Assembly: GCA_017553665.1 (NCBI GenBank)
Contig: JAFZKM010000135.1
Span: 1 to 5,242, forward strand
Source: Lachnospiraceae bacterium
Lineage (GTDB): Bacteria > Bacillota_A > Clostridia > Lachnospirales > Lachnospiraceae
Direction of reading: 5' to 3'
Length of the DNA stretch: 5,242 nucleotides
The position numbers were made by a program, and so were the translations under genes. Positions 1-5,242 of this stretch are shown here, piece after piece (position 1 is the stretch's first letter; each line of letters begins with the position of its first letter). A model generated the notes under the pieces. The model was given only the letters and a program-made list of their open reading frames with translations, made no database searches and had not been told where the DNA came from.

Positions 1-1209
1 ATCAAAATGATAAAGGATCTCGTTGTCGGCATCGGGGTTGCAGACAAGAAGAACTTCAATGTATTCTTTGCCGTCGCCGTCGATGTAACTCGTCATATAG
101 ATCGGGTATACATACATCCAGTCAATGCCGGTCGCTTTGTAGCAGAAATCCGTATTCATCATATCTTCGCGGAGCGAAGGAGCAAAATACGTAAACCACA
201 TCGAGGTAAATTCGATATTCAGGTTCGCGTCGCATTCTTCCATGACTCTGATATACTGGCCGTATTCGCTCAGATACAGGCGAACCGTCGCGTCATTGCC
301 GTCGTAGCCGTTGGAATTGCCGGTAGGGTCATCTTTGTGGAAGGTGTAAAACTGTTCGCATTCCCAGTCGCCGTACAGATCGGCGAGAGAGTCGGGAGTA
401 TTGCCCTTGTAATAGGTTCCTGCGACAGCCGCCTGATACATGCCCGTGATAATGCCTGTTTTGTCGGTTAAAACGTAATCACAGTAAGGCTGCGAGTGCT
501 GATGGCTGAAAATGACATAATTGTCATCGCCTTCCATATTGGCAGCGCCGTCGATCTCATCCTGTTTGGCCATGAATGCTTCGGAATCAACCTGCTGTCC
601 GTCAATGTAATAATAAGCTTCGTCATCATTCGGATACTCGGCGGTAAGCTCGAGGAAAGTCGAGATCTCTTTATTCTCATCGATCATCTGATAAAAGATC
701 GAACGGGTCATCGTAAAGCCGTTTTCCCATTCCATAATGTTCTTGCGGGGCTGGAAATAAAAAGTACCGTTGGATCCGAGAGAACCGCATGCAACGATCT
801 CGCCGGAATCGGAACAGGTATAAACATTTGCCTCTTCACCCAGATCGCTGCCGAATGCTACGAGCAGCTCGGGGATATCATCGTCATCGATAAGACCGAG
901 AGAGAAGTGTACCTGATAGTATCCGTCTCCGCTGTTCTCAACGAGTTTGTCGAGGAAAGAGATGTAAGCGTTAAGCACATCGGAAATATCGATTCGGGCC
1001 GGAGCATCGGTAGGCTCAGCAGTCGGCTCGGGAGCGTCTGTAGGCGCGTCCGTGGGTGCCGGAGCATCGGTAGGCGCAGTGTCCTTAGTGGGCTCCGGAG
1101 CGTCAGTCCCAGTGATAACGTTTGAAGGTTCGTCAACAGTAGTTTTGCTGCATCCGACAACCGCAAAAAGCATCGCGAACGCGAGCAGCAGCGCAATTTT
1201 CCTTTTCAT
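1..1209 (-). CDS. Secreted lipoprotein of unknown function, 3' end outside window
   Basis: Reading the minus strand from ATG at 1209-1207 gives 403 uninterrupted codons that run off the left edge, so the C-terminus is missing. The start is supported by an AAAGGAG Shine-Dalgarno sequence (1222-1216), 6 bases upstream. Residues 1-20 form a lipoprotein signal peptide: basic MKRK, a hydrophobic stretch, then lipobox V-V-G-C with Cys20 as the predicted lipidation site. Residues 35-71 are a Thr/Pro/Asp/Ala linker with five TDAP units, probably a flexible spacer off the membrane. The rest is acidic and aromatic-rich and probably folds outside the cell. It contains LIDDDDIPELL (106-116), resembling the Asp-rich 'D-x-D-G-x-PELL' segment seen in many clostridial surface proteins. 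LADLYGDWECEQF (275-287) resembles the Gly-x-Trp strand of lipocalin-like folds, and IDGDGKEY (376-383) could bind calcium. No catalytic motif was recognised. The specific role is unknown; a surface binding protein is only a guess. Confidence 0.9.
   Translation of the reverse strand, partial: MKRKIALLLAFAMLFAVVGCSKTTVDEPSNVITGTDAPEPTKDTAPTDAPAPTDAPTDAPEPTAEPTDAPARIDISDVLNAYISFLDKLVENSGDGYYQVHFSLGLIDDDDIPELLVAFGSDLGEEANVYTCSDSGEIVACGSLGSNGTFYFQPRKNIMEWENGFTMTRSIFYQMIDENKEISTFLELTAEYPNDDEAYYYIDGQQVDSEAFMAKQDEIDGAANMEGDDNYVIFSHQHSQPYCDYVLTDKTGIITGMYQAAVAGTYYKGNTPDSLADLYGDWECEQFYTFHKDDPTGNSNGYDGNDATVRLYLSEYGQYIRVMEECDANLNIEFTSMWFTYFAPSLREDMMNTDFCYKATGIDWMYVYPIYMTSYIDGDGKEYIEVLLVCNPDADNEILYHFD
997..1107 (-). 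repeat. Imperfect tandem repeat encoding TDAP/EPT linker
   Basis: This stretch encodes residues 35-71 of the lipoprotein. TDAP occurs at residues 35-38, 47-50, 53-56, 57-60 and 67-70, interspersed with EPT or APT units. At the DNA level an 18-base segment is repeated exactly at 998-1015 and 1058-1075, offset by 60 bases (20 codons), with a diverged copy between them. All offsets are multiples of three, so unit gain or loss would keep the frame. It is a low-complexity spacer, not a mobile or CRISPR repeat. Confidence 0.85.
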
Positions 1210-1215
1210 ACATAA

Positions 1216-1244
1216 CTCCTTTCATCCGCATGAATAATGCGGAT
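1216..1244 (-). promoter_or_regulatory. Leader hairpin abutting lipoprotein ribosome binding site
   Basis: Bases 1224-1231 and 1237-1244 are a perfect 8-bp inverted repeat (ATCCGCAT/ATGCGGAT) around a 5-base loop. In the minus-strand transcript the hairpin ends one base before the AAAGGAG Shine-Dalgarno sequence (1222-1216). No U-run follows it, so it is not an intrinsic terminator. It may protect the 5' end of the mRNA or modulate ribosome access. The inverted repeat is seen directly; its function is inferred, and a protein-binding palindrome is an alternative. Confidence 0.5.
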
Positions 1245-1250
1245 ATCCCT

Positions 1251-1256
1251 TTTATA
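1251..1256 (-). promoter_or_regulatory. Possible -10 element for lipoprotein gene
   Basis: The minus strand reads TATAAA here, within an AT-rich stretch between argH and the lipoprotein gene. It is the best -10 match in the spacer and would place the transcription start near 1244, at the foot of the leader hairpin. No acceptable -35 hexamer lies 16-18 bases upstream (the sequence there is around AGCTTG), so this is weak. Readthrough from argH is the alternative. Confidence 0.25.
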
Positions 1257-1265
1257 CAAATATTT

Positions 1266-1297
1266 AAATAAACAAGCTTTGATTCCCCCGAAAAAGC
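1266..1297 (-). terminator. Possible weak terminator after argH
   Basis: Just past the argH stop codon the minus-strand transcript can fold GCTTT (1297-1293) with AAAGC (1280-1276), plus an inner TTC/GAA pairing with a two-base bulge and a GGGG loop. A T-rich tract, TTGTTTATTT, follows (1275-1266). The stem is short and bulged and the U-run is interrupted, so termination would probably be partial, allowing some readthrough into the lipoprotein gene. Confidence 0.35.
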
Positions 1298-1301
1298 CTG
1301 A

Positions 1302-2675
1302 TTATTTACTGAGATAATCCCGGTAAGCCTCGACGGTCTTCTTCATGACCTCAGGACCGGGCGCGCCGATCGTATTGCGCTTCTCAACGCAAGTGGAAAT
1401 AGCGATGGCGTCGTAAACATCATTCTCGAAGACGGGCGAAATAGCCTTATATTCCTCGAGAGTCATATCATCAAGAGCAATGCCCTTGTCAATGCAGTAG
1501 AGCACGAGCTGTCCGACAATGCTGTGAGCGTCGCGGAAGGGAACTCCCTTGCCTACGAGATAGTCAGCCGCGTCGGTGGCATTCGTAAAGCCGCCTGCTG
1601 CGCTGCGCTCCATATTCTCCTTATTGAATTTAAGCGACTTAAGCATTCCGTTAAAGAGCTGAACGCAGGCCAGAACAGTGTCAGCCGCGTCGAAGAACAT
1701 CTCCTTGTCTTCCTGCATGTCCTTATTATAGGCGAGCGGAAGGCCTTTGAGTGTCGTGAGCAGAGAGGTCAGGGCGCCGTATACGCGTCCGGTCTTGCCT
1801 CTGACTAACTCGGCAATGTCGGGATTCTTCTTCTGAGGCATAATGCTGCTGCCCGTGGAAAATGCGTCGTCTATTTCAATAAAGCGGTATTCGTTCGTAT
1901 TCCAGATGATGATCTCCTCGGAAAAGCGGGAGAGGTGCATCTGTATCAGCGAAAGCGCCGAGAGCAGCTCAACAAGATAATCCCTGTCGGAAACGGAATC
2001 CATGCTGTTCATCGTAGGTCCGTCGAAACCCAGGAGCTCTGCGGTGAGATCGCGGTCGAGGGGATAAGTGGTCCCTGCAAGAGCACCGGAACCCAAAGGA
2101 CAGAGATTCATGCGCTTTCTGATATCGGCGAGCCTTGAGCGGTCGCGCCTGAACATCTCGAAATAAGCTCCGAAATGGTGAGCGAGCGTCACGGGCTGCG
2201 CCTTCTGAAGATGAGTGAAACCGGGCATGAAAGTCTCGATATTCTCAGCCATGATATCGCAGATCGTGGTGAGCAGGTCCTTCAGCGCGGGATCGAGAGT
2301 ATCGATGTAGTCGCGCGTATAGAGCTTCATATCGAGCGCAACCTGATCGTTCCTCGAACGGCCGGTATGCAGCTTCTTGCCTGCGGCGCCGATGCGCGAG
2401 GTAAGCTCAGCCTCGACAAAGCTGTGAATATCCTCCGCGGAGAGGTCGATCTCGAGACGTCCCGCATGAATATCATCGAGGATCGAATTAAGTCCGTTTT
2501 TGATCTGTACGGCTTCATCGGCGGTGATGATGCCGCAGCGTCCGAGCATTTCCGCATGAGCAAGGCTTCCGCGGATATCCTGCTCAAAAAACCTTTTGTC
2601 AAAGCCTATCGAAGCATTAAACTGATATACGAGCTCATTGGTCTCGCCTTTAAAACGGCCGCCCCATAATTTCAT
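1302..2675 (-). CDS. argH: Argininosuccinate lyase
   Basis: Complete 457-residue protein, the usual ArgH length. This cytoplasmic homotetrameric enzyme of the fumarase/aspartase superfamily splits argininosuccinate into arginine and fumarate, the last step of arginine biosynthesis. The N-terminus MKLWGGRF is typical. Conserved regions are in order: HTGRSRND (103-110, substrate binding), GFTHLQKAQP (152-161, with His155 the likely acid/base partner) and the superfamily signature GSSIMPQKKNP (275-285), which carries the catalytic serine loop. The region around 320-330 (MQEDKEMFFD) and the C-terminal segment with NTIGAPGP also match the family. The start at 2675 has an AAGGAGA ribosome binding site (2691-2685) 9 bases upstream. 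No frameshift or missing key residue is seen. argG is not adjacent, although the two are often paired; it may lie elsewhere. A divergent promoter and a predicted ARG box lie upstream, suggesting repression by arginine. Confidence 0.98.
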   Translation of the reverse strand: MKLWGGRFKGETNELVYQFNASIGFDKRFFEQDIRGSLAHAEMLGRCGIITADEAVQIKNGLNSILDDIHAGRLEIDLSAEDIHSFVEAELTSRIGAAGKKLHTGRSRNDQVALDMKLYTRDYIDTLDPALKDLLTTICDIMAENIETFMPGFTHLQKAQPVTLAHHFGAYFEMFRRDRSRLADIRKRMNLCPLGSGALAGTTYPLDRDLTAELLGFDGPTMNSMDSVSDRDYLVELLSALSLIQMHLSRFSEEIIIWNTNEYRFIEIDDAFSTGSSIMPQKKNPDIAELVRGKTGRVYGALTSLLTTLKGLPLAYNKDMQEDKEMFFDAADTVLACVQLFNGMLKSLKFNKENMERSAAGGFTNATDAADYLVGKGVPFRDAHSIVGQLVLYCIDKGIALDDMTLEEYKAISPVFENDVYDAIAISTCVEKRNTIGAPGPEVMKKTVEAYRDYLSK

Positions 2676-2711
2676 GATTTCGAATCTCCTTCAGAGTTAG
2701 TGTTCCTCAAT

Positions 2712-2740
2712 ATAATATATTTAAATGAAAAAAAGTGCAA
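2712..2740 (-). promoter_or_regulatory. argH promoter (sigma-A type)
   Basis: Reading the minus strand, -35 TTGCAC (2740-2735) and -10 TATTAT (2717-2712) are separated by exactly 17 bases. The -10 matches consensus at five of six positions; the -35 keeps only the TTG core. The transcription start would be near 2705, giving a leader of about 30 bases that contains the argH ribosome binding site. The region is AT-rich, so alternative -10 registers such as TATATT exist. Confidence 0.6.
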
Positions 2741-2741
2741 G
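2724..2741 (+). promoter_or_regulatory. Predicted ARG box (ArgR/AhrC operator)
   Basis: The plus strand reads AATGAAAAAAAGTGCAAG. Compared with the Bacillus subtilis ARG box consensus as I recall it (CATGAATAAAAATKCAAK), 15 of 18 positions agree, including the TGAA and TKCAAK ends. It covers the -35 hexamer and most of the spacer of the argH promoter, so a bound hexameric arginine repressor would block RNA polymerase. It is 18 bases from the divergent zapA -35, so zapA need not be affected. The match is seen directly; the regulation is inferred from position and gene function. A second half-operator was not found. Confidence 0.5.
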
Positions 2742-2759
2742 TTTATTGGGGAAATTCTG

Positions 2760-2788
2760 TTGAAAACGCCCCACTCAGACTGTATAAT
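2760..2788 (+). promoter_or_regulatory. zapA-U32 promoter (sigma-A type, near consensus)
   Basis: The -35 is TTGAAA (2760-2765) and the -10 is a perfect TATAAT (2783-2788), with a 17-base spacer. Transcription should start near 2794-2796, about 70 bases before the preferred zapA start. This is the strongest promoter in the window and fits constitutive expression of the two-gene unit. Confidence 0.8.
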
Positions 2789-2794
2789 CTAATA

Positions 2795-2864
2795 TGAACA
2801 AATTCAGGTACGGTATCCGCAGCATTGAATGCTGAATTCAAACGGATGCAGGGTTGGGGCTGCC
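2795..2864 (+). promoter_or_regulatory. zapA mRNA leader with small hairpins and weak ribosome binding site
   Basis: The predicted untranslated leader can form AGCAT/ATGCT (2821-2825 and 2829-2833), enclosed by ATCCG/CGGAT (2815-2819 and 2843-2847). A 4-bp GCAG/CTGC stem (2848-2851 and 2860-2863) sits against the start codon and holds the only Shine-Dalgarno-like run, GGGG (2856-2859), in its loop. The pairings are short, and no known riboswitch class was recognised. If translation instead began at the in-frame ATG at 2829, part of this region would be coding. Confidence 0.35.
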
Positions 2865-3287
2865 ATGTTTAATAAAAAGAATGACACCGAAGTCATTATA
2901 AACAATAAAAGATATACGCTTTCGGGCTTTGAGAGCGAGGAGTATCTTCAGAAGATTGCGACCTTCATTAACGGAAAGATAAACGATCTTAAACAGCAGG
3001 ACGCTTATAAGACGATGGATTCCGAGATGAAGGCTGTTCTGCTGGAGATCAATCTTGCCGACGAGTATTTCAAGCTTAAGCGCCAGTACGACGAGAGCGA
3101 GGATGACAGCGATTCGAAGAGCAATGAGATCTATTCGTTAAAGCACGAGATCATGTCCCTGCAGACGAAGCTTGAGAAGGCAAATAAGGAGATCGAGCGC
3201 TTAAGAGACCAGAACGTCGATGAACAGAAGAAGAACGTGAAGCTCGAGACAGAGCTCGCATCCGAGCGCAAAAAGGGAAAGAACTGA
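2865..3287 (+). CDS. zapA: Cell division protein ZapA with long C-terminal coiled coil
   Basis: Encodes 140 residues from ATG 2865. ZapA is a small cytoplasmic protein that binds FtsZ, promotes bundling of its filaments and stabilises the division ring. Residues 8-40 (TEVIINNKRYTLSG followed by ESEEYLQKIATFINGKI) match the ZapA head: a beta hairpin and first helix. Residues 52-73 (EMKAVLLEINLADEYFK region) match the next helix. Residues about 86-138 are highly charged with heptad-like leucine/isoleucine spacing and predict a coiled coil. This makes the protein much longer than the roughly 85-residue Bacillus ZapA, though longer forms are usual in Clostridia. An ATG at 2829 would add 12 residues (MLNSNGCRVGAA) that look unlike the family and has no ribosome binding site, so 2865 is preferred; its own site (GGGG, 5 bases away) is weak. 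The gene is followed two bases later by the U32 gene, forming an operon. Confidence 0.88.
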   Translation: MFNKKNDTEVIINNKRYTLSGFESEEYLQKIATFINGKINDLKQQDAYKTMDSEMKAVLLEINLADEYFKLKRQYDESEDDSDSKSNEIYSLKHEIMSLQTKLEKANKEIERLRDQNVDEQKKNVKLETELASERKKGKN

Positions 3288-3289
3288 AT

Positions 3290-5242
3290 ATGAGCGGATT
3301 TGAATTGCTTGCGCCCGCAGGTTCGATCGAGTCTTTAAAGGCTGCGGTGAACGCGGGAGCGGACGCGGTCTATATCGGAGGAGCGGCGTTCGGCGCGCGT
3401 GCCTACGCGGATAATCCCGAAGAGGACGCGCTGATCGAGGGCATCAGATATTGCCACGTAAGGAACAAAAAGGTGTATCTCACCGTGAATACATTGTTTA
3501 AGGAAGATGAGCTTGAAAACAGGCTCTTTTCTTTTCTGCGCCCTTATTATGAGGCCGGCCTCGATGCCGTGATCGTGCAGGATATCGGCGCTGTTTCTTT
3601 CATCAACGATCATTTCCCCGGACTTCCCATACATCTTTCGACTCAGACATCCGTCACGATGGCTGAGGGAGCCGCATTGCTTAAGGATTCCTTCGAAAAT
3701 ATAACGCGTGTCGTTCCTGCGCGTGAGCTGTCGGCAGCCGAGCTTCGCCGTTTCAAGGACTCAACTTCGCTTGAAATCGAAGTATTCATCCACGGCGCCT
3801 TATGCTATTGCTATTCGGGGCAATGCCTGATGAGCTCGATGATCGGCGGAAGGAGCGGAAACCGCGGACGCTGCGCGCAGCCCTGCAGACGTATGTACGA
3901 CGGCAAATACCTGCTTTCACCGAAGGACCAGTGCCTGCTGCCCGTGCTCCATGAGCTGCTGGATATCGGCATCGATTCGTTCAAGATCGAGGGCAGGATG
4001 AAGAGCCCGGAATATACCGCGGGCGTAGTGTCGGTTTACAGAAGATATATCGATAAATATGAGGAACTCGGGTCTTCGGGCTATAAGAAATGGCTGGATT
4101 CAAATAAGGCCATGCTCGACGCGGATATGCTGATCCTGCAGGATCTCTACAACCGCGGCGGCTTTAACCGCGGCTATCCGGAGCAGCATAACGGTCCGGA
4201 TATGATGACATTCGATCGGCCGAACCACACCGGAACGGAAGTGGGAGAAGTTATAACAGTGCGCGGCCGCGAGGCTGTCATTCGCTTTAAGCGCGAGGTT
4301 TTTGCGCAGGATGTGCTCGAGATCAGGGATGGGAATAAAAACGTCTTTGAATTCACGCTCGGTCAGGGTTTTGCTTCCGGCAGTACATTCAGCTGCATCA
4401 CGATGAAAGACCGTAAGGCCGCTGTCGGCATGCCGGTATTCAGGACCAGGCCGAATTCACTGCTTGCGTCGATCCGCGCAGACTATATCGAGAAAATATC
4501 GAAGGTACCGGTTCGGATCGCGTTTAAGGGAAGGCTTGGGGAAGCAGCGGAACTGACGGTGACGGCCGGATCGACCGAAGATGCGGTGATTACCGATGAT
4601 TACTCAGTACCGAGTTTAAAGCAAGAGGATGTTTACGGCCATTCGGGAAAAGAACGAATTAACGTTACCATAAAGGGTGGTGTCATAGAACCTGCGCAAA
4701 AAGCTCCTTCGGACGCAGCATCCGTGATCAAGCAGCTGTCAAAACTCGGTGAGACGGACTTCTGTGTAGCCGGCGAGATAGAAGTTGAACTGGATGAGAA
4801 TGTATTCATTCCTTCGGGGGAACTGAACCGGATGAGGCGTGAGGCGGCCGAGGCACTGAGGGAAAGGCTGATAAAGAGGTTTGAAAGAGAGCCGGCGGAA
4901 GAGTGCGAGAGCACCGGAAACTCTGCAGGTAATGATAATTATTCTCAGCTTGGCAAGGTGTTTTCTGTGTGGAGCGAGTCAGCGTTAGATGCAGTTGTAA
5001 ATGCAATTGATAAAGAGAAGTCTTACGATGTGTATTATAATCTCTCGAACTTTGACACAACAATAATTGAAAGACTGATATCGAAGCTGGTTGGAAATAC
5101 CGCAATAAGATTATACATCGGCCTTCCCTATATCAGTAGGAGCGCGGATTACGACCGCATGAAGCCCTTTATCGATGCAGTAATGAAGTCTCATCCGTCT
5201 GTCGGTTTTATTGCCCGTACACGCGAAGAGATATCCCTGCTC
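3290..5242 (+). CDS. U32 family protein (RlhA/YdcP-like, DUF3656-containing), 3' end outside window
   Basis: 651 codons are open to the window edge, so the C-terminus is missing. The U32 TIM-barrel domain spans about residues 4-250: N-terminal ELLAPAGS (5-12), VYIGG (27-31), the complete U32 signature from Glu164 to Ser182 with Cys172 and Cys179, then NRGRCAQPCR (191-200) and SFKIEGRMKSPEY (230-242). Cys172, 179, 195, 199 and 215 are candidate ligands for the [4Fe-4S] cluster shown in U32 members such as UbiU/UbiV. Residues about 390-525 fit DUF3656, ending in EIEVELDENVFIPSGELNRMRREA. A charged linker (about 533-552) leads to a further domain. The family was named for collagenase PrtC, but members with this architecture, such as E. 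coli RlhA, are linked to 23S rRNA cytidine hydroxylation, and the related TrhP to tRNA uridine hydroxylation. An RNA-hydroxylation role is therefore more likely than proteolysis, though unproven here. ATG 3290 lies 2 bases after the zapA stop, with a distant AGGGA site, suggesting translational coupling. Confidence 0.92.
   Translation, partial: MSGFELLAPAGSIESLKAAVNAGADAVYIGGAAFGARAYADNPEEDALIEGIRYCHVRNKKVYLTVNTLFKEDELENRLFSFLRPYYEAGLDAVIVQDIGAVSFINDHFPGLPIHLSTQTSVTMAEGAALLKDSFENITRVVPARELSAAELRRFKDSTSLEIEVFIHGALCYCYSGQCLMSSMIGGRSGNRGRCAQPCRRMYDGKYLLSPKDQCLLPVLHELLDIGIDSFKIEGRMKSPEYTAGVVSVYRRYIDKYEELGSSGYKKWLDSNKAMLDADMLILQDLYNRGGFNRGYPEQHNGPDMMTFDRPNHTGTEVGEVITVRGREAVIRFKREVFAQDVLEIRDGNKNVFEFTLGQGFASGSTFSCITMKDRKAAVGMPVFRTRPNSLLASIRADYIEKISKVPVRIAFKGRLGEAAELTVTAGSTEDAVITDDYSVPSLKQEDVYGHSGKERINVTIKGGVIEPAQKAPSDAASVIKQLSKLGETDFCVAGEIEVELDENVFIPSGELNRMRREAAEALRERLIKRFEREPAEECESTGNSAGNDNYSQLGKVFSVWSESALDAVVNAIDKEKSYDVYYNLSNFDTTIIERLISKLVGNTAIRLYIGLPYISRSADYDRMKPFIDAVMKSHPSVGFIARTREEISLL

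Noticed and set aside
7..471. Long plus-strand open frame opposite the lipoprotein gene
   Set aside because: It is in codon-for-codon register with the minus-strand lipoprotein, which has a signal peptide, lipobox and ribosome site. The plus-strand product resembles no family and lacks a ribosome site.
998..1075. Repeated 18-base segment as a CRISPR or mobile repeat
   Set aside because: The copies are in-frame codons of a TDAP linker, spaced by further linker codons, with no leader, cas genes or terminal inverted repeats.
496..1125. 209-codon plus-strand open frame opposite the lipoprotein N-terminal half
   Set aside because: It is in the same antisense register; its Arg/Ser/Gly-rich tail is just the complement of the TDAP repeat. 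No promoter or ribosome site supports it.
1224..1244. Leader hairpin as an intrinsic terminator
   Set aside because: On neither strand is the stem followed directly by a T-run; on the minus strand it is followed by the lipoprotein ribosome site.
2175..2669. 164-codon plus-strand open frame opposite argH
   Set aside because: It is a shadow of the strongly conserved argH coding sequence and its translation has no domain character.
2829..2864. zapA starting at ATG 2829
   Set aside because: The extra 12 residues do not fit the ZapA N-terminus and there is no Shine-Dalgarno sequence ahead of 2829. ATG 2865 gives the typical short lead into the first beta strand.
2676..2864. Small gene, tRNA or known riboswitch in the divergent spacer
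   Set aside because: Promoters and short pairings account for the region. No cloverleaf, T-box or recognised riboswitch core was seen, and no small open frame has a ribosome site.
4633..5105. Minus-strand open frames opposite the U32 gene
   Set aside because: They are Ser/Pro/Leu-rich antisense translations overlapping a continuous, well-matched U32/DUF3656 frame, with no ribosome sites.

Overview
The window looks like ordinary chromosomal DNA from a Gram-positive bacterium of the class Clostridia (Bacillota). The clues are AGGAG-type ribosome binding sites, a strong TTGAAA/TATAAT promoter, a lipoprotein with a Thr-Asp-Ala-Pro linker of the kind common in gut and rumen Clostridia, and a zapA gene directly followed by a large U32-family gene. 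Genus cannot be read from the sequence. No plasmid, phage, transposon, CRISPR, tRNA or rRNA signature is visible.

Layout. Two genes lie on the minus strand on the left and two on the plus strand on the right, transcribed away from a shared 189-base spacer (2676-2864). On the minus strand, argH (1302-2675, argininosuccinate lyase, last step of arginine synthesis) is followed after 92 bases by a secreted lipoprotein gene (1209 down to base 1), whose 3' end lies outside the window. On the plus strand, zapA (2865-3287, FtsZ-ring accessory protein with a long C-terminal coiled coil) is followed two bases later by a U32 'peptidase'/RNA-hydroxylase-type gene (3290 onward), which runs off the right edge.

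Regulation. The spacer holds two back-to-back sigma-A-type promoters. The zapA promoter is near consensus. The argH promoter is weaker and is overlapped by an 18-base element matching the Bacillus ARG box (ArgR/AhrC operator) consensus, as I recall it, at 15 of 18 positions. This predicts that argH is repressed by arginine while zapA/U32 is expressed constitutively. The lipoprotein leader carries an 8-bp hairpin immediately upstream of its Shine-Dalgarno sequence.

There is no gene-free stretch longer than 300 bases. I found no convincing new biological system. The points most worth a second look are the predicted ARG box, the uncharacterised lipoprotein, and the coupling of a cell-division gene to a probable Fe-S RNA-modifying enzyme.
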